Source of the DNA: Lineus longissimus
Lineage: Eukaryota; Nemertea; Pilidiophora; Heteronemertea; Lineidae
DNA length: 64,000 bases
Assembly (NCBI RefSeq): GCF_910592395.1
Contig: NC_088314.1
Location: 124,001-188,000 of the forward strand
Reading direction: 5' to 3'
The number at the start of each line of letters is the position of its first letter. The first letter of the stretch is position 1. Shown piece by piece: positions 51,001 through 61,546 of this stretch. A model generated the notes under the pieces. The model ran no database searches and was not told where the DNA came from. It worked only from the letters and a program-made list of their open reading frames with translations. The position numbers and the translations under genes were made by a program.

Positions 51001-54000
51001 CATTGTCTCTCCATTCATACACTTGGAGAATAGATGGCAGAATAGTATTGTATTTGTTATGAGTCCATTGTCATGCATGACAAGTCGTAATTGATGTGCT
51101 AATCCTTCCTTAAGGTGGATATGGTCGACTTGTTTTGTTGTAAAGTCTGCCAATTTTTCTTGTTCAACCAGAAGTGACAAATATGAGCACAAGTGCTGTT
51201 TACACTATACATATTTGACCTGATAAATTACACATGATCAGATCAGAAGTTGATCTGCTGGAGGAGAGTGCCAACATTGAGCGAAGATGCCTTGCCTTTT
51301 AAGTTATTCAACCTTCAGTATAGGCTCTGCCTGTCAATTGGGCTGTGGAGGTGAATATCAGTTCTAACCATGGGCATTGATTTCAGAATCAACCTTGGTG
51401 CAGAGGGGGCAATTGTTTGGGTTACCATCGACAGCTTCAATCCACCTGTATTGTCAGATTCCCTGAATGAACTACCCTTTCTGATCAATAGGCAAACAGA
51501 CGTCACAGTTCATGTCGTGTCACACTGACATATTCAGCCAAACCTCCAAATACAGACAAATCCAACTGGAGGAGGATTTCCGAGTCCGGCTACCAAAACC
51601 CATTTGGATGTCATCAGTTTCATCCACTTCATACCTATCTAATGAGAACATCTGTGTATGAAGGCTGCTCTCACTGTTTGTGAAGGTGTCTTTCATGGAG
51701 AGGTTTTGTTTCATTATCCCGATGATGATTACATATCATCGATCTGTTAACAATAGCTTGACAAACTCGAGGTGGCTTTCAAAGTTTCGTTATCCTCCGG
51801 CAGTTTCAAGTTGAGCACATCCCAGGCGCGAACTCCGTTTATTTATTCCACTAGGATTGGGGAATTGAGCGAGACATTAATTATGCATGTTGCTGATGAC
51901 ATGGATGAAAGAATAGCAAATAAAGCCTTTGTGTGGGGACTGCTGTATTACGCTGTTGATGCCAATCAAACAAACAAACTGTTATGTGCTGAAATGAATC
52001 TCGGAGTGGCAAGGTTTAACATGCATACACCTTCTTGGGTGGAAGGAGAGCACTACTGTACAAAGTTGATTGTTCATAGAGAGAACACTTGGGTGAAAGG
52101 AGAGCACTGCTGTACCAAGTTGATTGTTCATAGAGAGAACACTTTGGTGAAAGGAGAGCACTGCTGTACCAAGTTGATTGTTCATAGAGAGAACACTTGG
52201 GTGAAAGGAGAGCACTGCTGTACCAAGTTGATTGTTCATAGAGAGAACACTTTGGTGAAAGGAGAGCACTGCTGTACCAAGTTGATTGTTCATAGAGAGA
52301 ACACTTGGGTGAAAGGAGAGCACTGCTGCACCAAGTTGATTGTTCATAGAGAGAACACTTGGGTGAAAGGAGAGCACTGCTGTACCAAGTTGATTGTTCA
52401 TAGAGAGAACACTTGGGTGAAAGGAGAGCACTGCTGTACCAAGTTGATTGTTCATAGAGAGAACACTTGGGTGAAAGGAGAGCACTGCTGTACCAAGTTG
52501 ATTGTTCATAGAGAGAACACTTGGGTGAAAGGAGAGCACTGCTGTACCAAGTTGATTGTTCATAGAGAGAACACTTGGGTGAAAGGAGAGCACTGCTGTA
52601 CCAAGTTGATTGTTCATAGAGGGAACACTTGGGTGAAAGGAGAGCACTGCTGTACCAAGTTGATTGTTCATAGAGAGAACACTTGGGTGAAAGGAGAGCA
52701 CTGCTGTACCAAGTTGATTGTTCATAGAGAGAACACTTGGGTGAAAGGAGAGCACTGCTGTACCAAGTTGATTGTTCATAGAGAGAACACTTGGGTGAAA
52801 GGAGAGCACTGCTGCACCAAGTTGATTGTTCATAGAGAGAACACTTTTTGGGTGAGCAGCTCTCTTTGCTTCATGTTGACATTCTGGTTGATTGTTCTTT
52901 GCCATCTTGGAAACAAACTGCATGTGAGTTGAGCATAGCAAGGGGATTCCTCATCCCTGGCACCACCAAGTTTGTTGGTCAGGGCACTCCCCGGCAGGTA
53001 CTGTTGATTGAACCTTTAGATGAGAAAGCGGGCGGTTGTGCAACAATGATTTTGGATATCTGTCATCATCTCGGAGACAGGTTGTCTGAAGCATGCAGCA
53101 CCATGACTAACCCACGCTCAAATTATTAATTTCTGCATGCCACTGGTGTATATTTTAGTTCCAACAGGCTGTCAGTTGGATTATGAATAAAATATGGATG
53201 CATTAGACGTTAAAGTACCTATTATCTTTGATATCGTTGGCGCCGTGGGTGACAATCAGATTCTATTGATTGGTTGAGTGTTCATGCAGTAGAGTTACAG
53301 TTGTTTACTGAAGCATTTTCGAAACTCAAGTTTGTGTTGAGCCTTGTTTTGGAGACACTCTGGCATTGCAGAGACCTAGCACTCCAACACCTAATATCAA
53401 TCTGAAAGCTTGTTTTCATCTCATCACTCAAGTTTGTATTGAGCCTTGTTTTGGAGACACTCTGGCATTGCAGAGACCTAGCACTCCAACACCTAATATC
53501 AATCTGAAAGCTTGTTTTCATCTCATCAGACTTGGGGGTGTCTGGCCTCCTTTAGCCTTGGTTGGCCATTACTGGTAAGTCCAAGGAAGAAAGCAATCTA
53601 TGATTTATTGATTGAGTATATCATCAGCTCACAATCCTAAGATGAGCATAAGTAACTGAAATTTGGGTTTTAGCCAACAGGAGACTTCATAAAGTACACT
53701 AATCATCCATTTGGAGAGATTCGGCGGCGTCTCTGGAGGCGGCAAAATGAGGATAATTCTCTCAGGAATGGTAAACAGACATGTTCATTAGAAGGCAGTC
53801 GTCTTGAAGGCCTGAGTTAAAGAGGAAGAGCTACAGCTAAGCAACTATTTAAGATGGATTCTTTGTAAGAATGTCTGGCAGTTAGTTGTCTGCTGTCTCA
53901 GTTGTTGAGTACACAGTATATGTAATGTTGAAATGACTATTTGGCGCCATCCACTTGTTGAGTGAAGAGGAATGTTGGCTTATTAACTTCTTCTGCTCAC

Positions 54001-57000
54001 AACTGACAGAATGGCATTGAAGAGTATGGCATCTGACCAGAGTTCTCATCATACCCTCTACTACCCATACCGCATACACCGTCCTGCCCCCCCCTCGCTC
54101 AATACGGCTGTGCACTGATCTGTCAGGTCAAGAAACGAGTGAAAAGCACAAGAGGTCTTGGAGGGACATTTGGTCTGTGTTGTGATCAAAAGTGTCCTGG
54201 CCAGACGTCCCGCTTTGGGTGTCCCATCACAATCCAAACACATCATTCATTTCTTCTGCTGGGGTGTGATGCAAAGATTCCTCAGATAGCCTTGCACACT
54301 TCATGAAGATAACTCATCATCCTCTCAAAATATTTATTTGTTGAAGATGTTTGGATAATCAACCACCCATCCAACCGATGATGTTTACAAGGCTAGGCCT
54401 ATCCTATAGTGAAGAAATAGAAGAGTGTTTGGTATAACAAACAGGAGTCCATTCTAAATACATTGTAAGGAACATGGTGTAATGACTGGTTGGGTTTACC
54501 TCACTGGATTAGTGCACTAACTACATAATGTAATGGTTTGTTTGAAGTTACCAGCAGTATAATCATAAATGCTCAGGGTCTTGGAAAGAATAGCCAGTAT
54601 TCATTTCAAAGTTTTTCAAGTTGATCAATTGCACTGCTCAGCAATTAGGTGAGGTCAGATATAATCACCATTGTGAAGTTTGAATAGAACTGGTTATGGA
54701 TCACTGGAAACTGACAATAGCCTTGGTGAAATCCTTTGTGGGCTGTTGAAATTGTTGAATCATGGATAGTTTGGCATTATTTCCCAATTCAAGTTCAGTG
54801 GATGTGAATGCAGCACTGATCACAAAATGGGGAAGTGACACTTCTCCTTTGAAGGTTTCGTTGTCTGAAATCCTTGTTTTCTTGATAACACACGAAACAA
54901 TCAGGGAGCCATCCATGTTGAGAATGCCACCAACAGTCCCAGGTGGGGTTGTGCTGGAAGCCTAATCAATACCGCCAGTCAGGAAGGGCATTTTTCACAA
55001 GTCAAATATCAGTAAAAGTTATCAGTTCATCTATCATGGTGAAGTCTAGCATGCATCATTAGAAACAGCACAAACTTGTATTAGCAGGAGCAAGTTGCCT
55101 CAGATGGATGAGAGAATCCTGCTGATGAGTCACGTTGAGGTAGTTCACAGTCCGAAATGTAACTTTATCAAACTGGTGCTTTCCTTCATATTCAACTTGA
55201 TCCAGGGACATGATGTCGCTTGCACCGGTCTGTGATGTTGTGTTTGTCGTCCCCTCGGGGTGCGTGAAGCAACCACTCCATACAACACAATCATATGACA
55301 CAACTACACTGATCAGGTTCCTGTCATGCAGTACCAGATACGGGTATTGTTCATACGATGTGGTGCTGCTGTACTGAATACAGTCCACTCAAATATCACA
55401 TTGTATCTGGCTGTGGAATCAGGCAATCCACCCAGCCAGTGGTGAGCAACATGTCCGAAAAAAGTTAGAACTTGCTGGCAGGTTTGTTCTTCATCTATTG
55501 AAAGTATGAGTTGTCGGCTCGTGTTCTACTGTAGACAGTGTTTCATTGAATGTGTTGATCAGCCCTGAAGAACATGGAGGACTTTGACTATTTCAATACC
55601 CCTCCCCTGTTGCCTGATCCTCATTGTTGTCCAAGTGTTATTTCCATGTTTGAATTGCACTTTTTATGGCATTATGCGTCTATAAGACCAATGTTATTAC
55701 AAACTTGATGAAAGTGACAAGTGATTCAGAAACCATAGGCGGTGGTCAATCTAGCATAGTTCTTTCATGTTGTCAAATATTCCATGGGTTTTCATTGTCT
55801 TTTTATGTGTGTGCACTTGAGTTAGGAGCGTTATGATAACACTGGGTTGGTTGAATGGGCTAATCCTTGTTAATGCATTGGTACATATCATACAATAGCT
55901 TGAGGACTTCATTGATGTTCATTAATGCACCAGATAATGGCTGATGTCAGTTTCTGTTTATTTTGATGCTTTATCAATAGAGAACTTGAAATAAGTGCAG
56001 CCTCTACTAATTGCACACATACAATTTAAGATAATAGTCTCACGTGTGATTTAAATTTTTTACTGTGTAAATTTTGAACAATGAAAAGTGGGCCTACTGT
56101 TTGGATTTACTATTATGCTCCTGGCTGAATGTAGTAAAATAACATGGCATTGTATCGTGTATTCTGTGTGCAGATCGTTCCAGGCATTCAGTATCGGAAA
56201 CAAAACATCTTGGGTTATCATGCGGAGTTAGTGCATGTTACGTTCTGAGACAAACTCTGAATCTAGTGATGTCATGTTTGCCACCACAGCACGATCTGCG
56301 TACAACTCTCCAAGTTCTTAGCATTCTGGTAGCTTAGCACGAGAGATTATCACCACAGCACGATCTGCGTACAACTTTCCAAGTTGTTAGCATTCTGGTA
56401 GCTTAGCACGAGAGATTATCACCACAGCGCGATCTGCGTACAACTTTCCAAGTTGTTAGCATTCTGGTAGCTTAGCACGAGAGATTATCACCACAGCGCG
56501 ATCTGCGTACAACTCTCCAAGTTCTTAGCATTCTGGTAGCTTAGCACGAGAGATTATCACCACAGCGCGATCTGCGTACAACTTTCCAAGTTGTTAGCAT
56601 TCTGGTAGCTTAGCACGAGAGATTATCACCACAGCGCGATCTGCGTACAACTTTCCAAGTTGTTAGCATTCTGGTAGCTTAGCACGAGAGATTATCACCA
56701 TCCAGTTCCAATTTCATTCCCATAATTTGAGTAAATAAAGTGGTCAGCATGTTAGGCCTGAGCAAATATAAGTAGCGACTCAATCTTTCTATAATTTCCT
56801 CCAAAATCACTTATTTGATATCTTACTAGTTGATAGCATCTTGTTGCTTTCAATTTCCTGGCGTCCACTGCTCACTCAAGTGGACATCTGATTAAGAGCT
56901 GCCAAGAAGTGCTGTGGTGACTAATCATATTGAGTGTGTGCCTTATAAAAGTCATTTTCTTCATACTTTATGCAACTTCTGAGGCCATCTACGTTGTGGT

Positions 57001-57340
57001 CGTTCTCTCTTGCTGTTGTCATCACCCTACCCACCACCCTTGATGTCTCTCTTGCCATCACCAATGTCACCTTGTCACTTTCAGCAAAGTTCCAAATCCT
57101 TCAATCCTGAACAGACACTGGTCTACAACATCTAATGCCATCTTGACTTGTGTTTCTTTCAGAAAGATCTGCCGGCACTGTAAGTGTCCACGAGAAGCTC
57201 ATGATGTTGGCAGCATGGATCAGGAGAAGAGTATCAACAAACTGATCCAGGATTTCCAGCGCAACTCGACGTCTGATGACGACAGTGGGTGCGCCCTGGA
57301 GGAGTACACGTGGGTGCCGCCCGGGCTCAAGGCTGAACAG
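42061..57340 (+). CDS. prickle: Prickle planar cell polarity protein, N-terminal part (continues past the window)
   Basis: Prickle acts at the cell cortex in planar cell polarity, with Van Gogh, through PET and LIM domains. Coding exons: 42061-42159 (within exon 42011-42159), 44301-44392 and 57163-57340, 123 residues, phases consistent. Seen: an N-terminal leader from ATG 42061 ([20 protein letters not shown]), a cysteine cluster ([29 protein letters not shown]) and the start of the PET domain ([29 protein letters not shown]). The [12 protein letters not shown] signature is Prickle; Testin shares the cysteine cluster but lacks it. The cluster is present in fly Prickle and vertebrate PRICKLE3. 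The rest of PET, the three LIM domains and the C-terminus should lie beyond 64000. Introns are 2.1 and 12.8 kb. The upstream frame of the first exon is open, so translation could start earlier. Confidence 0.88.
42505..43250 (-). repeat. Right arm of the large inverted repeat
   Basis: Reverse complement of the left arm, including the outer tandem units (acaaccagacctgataatac). It is longer by roughly 215 bases between 42738 and 42955, where a partial second copy of a gatctagatgtgt-containing segment is present. The arm lies in the intron after prickle exon 42011-42159. Confidence 0.9.
44752..44836 (+). repeat. Dispersed repeat, copy 2
   Basis: Same element as at 18152-18222, in the same orientation, located in the second prickle intron 360 bases after exon 44301-44392. 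Confidence 0.7.
44837..52032. other. Prickle intron, no further exon seen
   Basis: Most of the 12.8-kb intron. Open frames here are short and resemble no family I recognise. The frame at 45596-45889 on the minus strand (97 codons) is the longest simple one and has no flanking evidence. Confidence 0.5.
52033..52848. repeat. 54-bp minisatellite, about 15 copies, in a prickle intron
   Basis: Unit: acttgggtgaaaggagagca, then ctgctgtaccaagttgattg, then ttcatagagagaac. Very homogeneous; differences are ttggtga/gggtga and tgtacc/tgcacc. The period is divisible by three, so both strands read open (18-residue repeat [18 protein letters not shown] on the plus strand). Confidence 0.95.
53325..53529. 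repeat. Two tandem copies of a 102-bp unit
   Basis: From tcaagtttgtgttgagcc to ttttcatctcatc, repeated with one visible substitution (gtgttg/gtattg). Confidence 0.9.
53530..56280. other. Prickle intron, no exon seen
   Basis: Contains minus-strand open frames at 55059-55388 (109 codons) and 54701-54916 (71 codons). Neither resembles a family I know, and neither has clear splice context or a start context that would support a gene. Left uncalled. Confidence 0.45.
56281..56699. repeat. 69-bp minisatellite, 6 copies, with a 3-unit higher-order repeat
   Basis: Unit caccacagcacgatctgcgt, acaactctccaagttcttag, cattctggtagcttagcacg, agagattat. Units 1 and 4 have ctctcc/ttctt; units 2, 3, 5 and 6 have ctttcc/ttgtt, which defines a 207-bp block present twice. 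It ends about 460 bases before prickle exon 57163-57340. Confidence 0.95.
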
Positions 57341-59090
57341 GTAGGAGGATCTTTATAGTCTCCCAAAACTAACACGGTCTCTAGATCTCCGTGAGTCGCA
57401 ATCACCAAAACTTAGCCGAAATTCACCCCAAAGTTGAAACTACTTGGCTCAAAATGTGAGATGAAGGACAAGTGACTGGCTCCTTAGCATCAACTTGGGA
57501 AGGTTGCATGTATGATACCCAAGTGTTGTGTGAGGAATAGCACCAAGGTTACCACTGCACCGTCTTGTCCAGCAGTGTCACTTGACCAGCATAGTAAGAA
57601 TGAAGCCGCAAGACTCCCCTGGTGTGGGAGGAGGCCAGAGCTGCTGCCAATACTCCTCTGGCATCAACCAACGAAGTTTCCTTGAGAGGAACCAGTTTGC
57701 TGCCTGTTGAAGGGTCTATTACAGCAGACATTATTACCTCATCATCACACTTGTGGATTACACATTTTCATCTTAGTCATCGTCGCCTCCATCGAGCCGT
57801 GACATCTCATGATGACAGTGATTTGTGGCGTATTAATTACGAGGCCTCGTGCACTTGGGATTGCCATTGATGAAATGTTACGCTCGTCGCGATGGGAATT
57901 ATAAGGGTAATGATTACACTTCAGCAGATGGTTTAAATTGAAACGTTTATGAGGAGACTCGTGCAGCCTGAGAAGCAGAGCTGATGACTAAATTCATCAT
58001 ATTTCATTTCTTTATCATCGTTCTTTTCTTGGTTCTGTGCAGTGGGATTTGAGTTTCCTCTTTGCTATTGTATCCATGTAGCTTGGAAGATATCAGTAAA
58101 TGCTCTGGAAGAGATGTAAGCGACATTATTCGTCTGGTATCTGAAGAGTCGGGCCTCTCCAGATGCAAGCAACAAGTGTCTTCAAGAGGGTAAATCTGAT
58201 GCATTCACCATGTAATATCGATAAACCTGCATCTAAAAGCTCTCCATGGTTGTGGTGAGAGGAAATTGCATCGCTGCAGAGTGCGTTAAAGCTGGGTAAC
58301 GTTGCTCAGCACTTGACTGTCATGAATGAAAAAGTGAGTGTTTACTGATGTCTTGCTCTGAGCACAAATATTGGGGTGGTTTGTTGACTGAGGTCATCTG
58401 CAGGGATCTTCATGGGAAAAGTCTCACGTTGATTTAGAGAGTAGCTCTCATGGTGGGAAACAGAAGGCTTCAGTTCACAGTCATGGCCAGAGAGCTGTCT
58501 CTCTGAAGTCCATCTTAGACTGTGAGAGACAGACGTTATCATAGGAAGTGCCTGAACTGCAATGGACCTCTCTTCTGCCTGAAGCCCACATATCCCTCTA
58601 ATGCTGAGGAACAGCTTCAAGCGACAGAGACAGGCTCATACTGACTCTTCTCTGCTTTGTCTAGGATCCTATTCTTTCTAGGAGACGTCTCCTGAAGTCC
58701 CTGTCTTTCTCTACAAGAAGAAATCACTGTCAGAGAGAGGTGTTCATGTACAAAATGACAGCTTACTATGTGATCACCAAACAATGTGTCAAACCCTTTG
58801 AGCAATCAAGCATGCTATTGTGTTCATTGTAAAAGGATTGGCTCTTGTCACAAACAAAGGGAATCACCATTGTATTCCTACTGAAGTTTAAAAGTAATCT
58901 CCTGTCAGTTATTTTGTCTGCACTGTGTTGGCCCAGAAAGTTACCACATATTGTTGAATGTCCTCCCATTCTATTACGTGATGGTTGACAAATCCTCCTG
59001 ATTTGCTAGCCACAGGCCAGCTTCTCGACCATGATGCCTTTCTTGATGATTCTTGATGATGATGGTCATTGCTGTGCACTGCATGCTCGG
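57341..59090. other. Prickle intron after the PET-start exon, no exon seen
   Basis: The next Prickle coding exon would complete PET; no sequence of that kind was found here or further right in the window. Confidence 0.5.
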
Positions 59091-59395
59091 CATACCTCTC
59101 TAGAAGAGAACACGTTCAGGCTGTGATCTCTTGGCATACCTCTCTAGAAGAGAACACGTTCAGGCTGTGATCTTTTGGCATACCTCTCTAGAAGAGAACA
59201 CGTTCAGGCTGTGATCTCTTGGCATACCTCTCTAGAAGAGAACACGTTGAGGCTGTGATCTCTTGGCATACCTCTCTAGAACAGAACACGTTCAGGCTGT
59301 GATCTCTTGGCATAGCTCTCTAGAACAGAACACATTCAGGCTGTGATCTCTTGGCATACCTCTCTAGAACAGAACACATTCAGGCTGTGATCTCT
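59091..59395. repeat. 44-bp minisatellite, 7 copies
   Basis: Unit catacctctctagaagagaa, cacgttcaggctgtgatctc, ttgg. The last three copies share aacagaac and the last two share cacatt, so variants are spatially clustered. Confidence 0.95.
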
Positions 59396-60419
59396 GCCAA
59401 AATAACCCCACCAAAACGAGAATAATGTAAAGGGGTGTTGTGGTGAAAGTGTGCTAATGTACTGGCCTGATTCCCATGAAAGACCTCAATCAAATACTTC
59501 CCGTTTAATGCTCTTGTAAACATTAAGGTCAGAATGGTATTTGCCTAAAAAATGTGTGGTTAGCCAGCATTAGTCATATGTGTTCTCATACTTCACCCGG
59601 GGGCTCGTTAGTAAAACGAGAAATCACACTATAATTAAAGAACAATTAATATTGCGATGGCGGGCAGCTGCTTACCAACGAACGTATTTGTGATGTCGCT
59701 CAATCAAGGCACATTTTGAGATTATTGTCAACTCACTTCAGATTTGATGAAGAGTCTCAACGATAATGAAGGAAATTGTCTGCGAATTAATCATGATCCA
59801 TCGCTGGGTGGTAGAATGGGAATATCTTGTTCGTTTTGTAATTGGTGAATGATGTCATCATCTCATGTTTGCTAACTTCGGCTTTCCAAATGATTGAGAT
59901 GTCAGTACACAGTACATGAAATTGAATGGTCATGATGATGATGATGGCCAACTCTCTGCTGTTTCTCTCCAAGTTGTGTCTTCAAATAAGATGTCTATAA
60001 CTAGTATAATGTTTATCAGTTTAATCACATTCAAATATGTATGAGTAAAAATCAAGTTTTGTGCATTCGAGCCCAACTTCTTTCACCTACATTTGACTTT
60101 CATTGAATTCCTTTGATTCTCTGACTCAACCTTGCCCTACCCCACTTGGCTACTATCACAATATCCTTGACAAGCCTTCAAGTGATAAACAAACAACCTG
60201 GAGTGATTCCTCGACTATATCAACGCCGTCATACTGTCATGATATGCTATGATAGCCAGCAAATGCCCCATTGATATTTCATTCCTCATACAATATGATA
60301 ATGCGAATTTACTGTTCACGGTTTTGGAAAGTTGTAGAAATTCTATTTCTGGTTTGATCATGGCTGTGAAAGACCTACTGAACCGTTCCCATATTCTAGA
60401 TATTTACTTGAGTAACACA

Positions 60420-61546
60420 CTGACATGTTGAGGTGTGGGAGACATGAGGACATGTTGAGGTGTGGGAGACATGAGGACATGTTGAGGTGTGGGAGACATG
60501 AGGACATGTTGAGGTGTGGGAGACATGAGGACATGTTGAGGTGTGGGAGACATGAGGACATGTTGAGGTGTGGGAGACATGAGGACATGTTGAGGTGTGG
60601 GAGACATGAGGACATGTTGAGGTGTGGGAGACATGAGGACATGTTGAGGTGTGGGAGACATGAGGACATGTTGAGGTGTGGGAGACATGAGGACATGTTG
60701 AGGTGTGGGAGACATGAGGACATGTTGAGGTGTGGGAGACATGAGGACATGTTGAGGTGTGGGAGACATGAGGACATGTTGAGGTGTGGGAGACATGAGG
60801 ACATGTTGAGGTGTGGGAGACATGAGGACATGTTGAGGTGTGGGAGACATGAGGACATGTTGAGGTGTGGGAGACATGAGGACATGTTGAGGTGTGGGAG
60901 ACATGAGGACATGTTGAGGTGTGGGAGACATGAGGACATGTTGAGGTGTGGGAGACATGAGGACATGTTGAGGTGTGGGAGACATGAGGACATGTTGAGG
61001 TGTGGGAGACATGAGGACATGTTGAGGTGTGGGAGACATGAGGACATGTTGAGGTGTGGGAGACATGAGGACATGTTGAGGTGTGGGAGACATGAGGACA
61101 TGTTGAGGTGTGGGAGACATGAGGACATGTTGAGGTGTGGGAGACATGAGGACATGTTGAGGTGTGGGAGACATGAGGACATGTTGAGGTGTGGGAGACA
61201 TGAGGACATGTTGAGGTGTGGGAGACATGAGGACATGTTGAGGTGTGGGAGACATGAGGACATGTTGAGGTGTGGGAGACATGAGGACATGTTGAGGTGT
61301 GGGAGACATGAGGACATGTTGAGGTGTGGGAGACATGGGGACATGTTCAGGTGTGGGAGACATGGGGACATGTTCAGGTGTGGGAGACATGGGGACATGT
61401 TCAGGTGTGGGAGACATGAGGACATGTTGAGGTGTGGGAGACATGAGGACATGTTGAGGTGTGGGAGACATGAGGACATGTTGAGGTGTGGGAGACATGA
61501 GGACATGTTGAGGTGTGGGAGACATGAGGACATGTTCAGGTGTGGG
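60420..61546. repeat. 27-bp minisatellite, about 42 copies
   Basis: Unit gacatgttgaggtgtgggag plus acatgag. About 30 consecutive copies are identical. A cluster of three copies at 61336-61417 carries gggg and ttcagg variants. Open frames occur on both strands because the period is divisible by three; none is a credible gene. Confidence 0.97.

Noticed and set aside
55059-55388. 109-codon minus-strand frame as a gene in the prickle intron
   Set aside because: No recognisable similarity, no splice or promoter support; length is within chance for AT-moderate intron DNA.
42061-57340. Calling the LIM/PET gene Testin
   Set aside because: The cysteine cluster is shared, but [12 protein letters not shown] and WVPPGLK are Prickle signatures.
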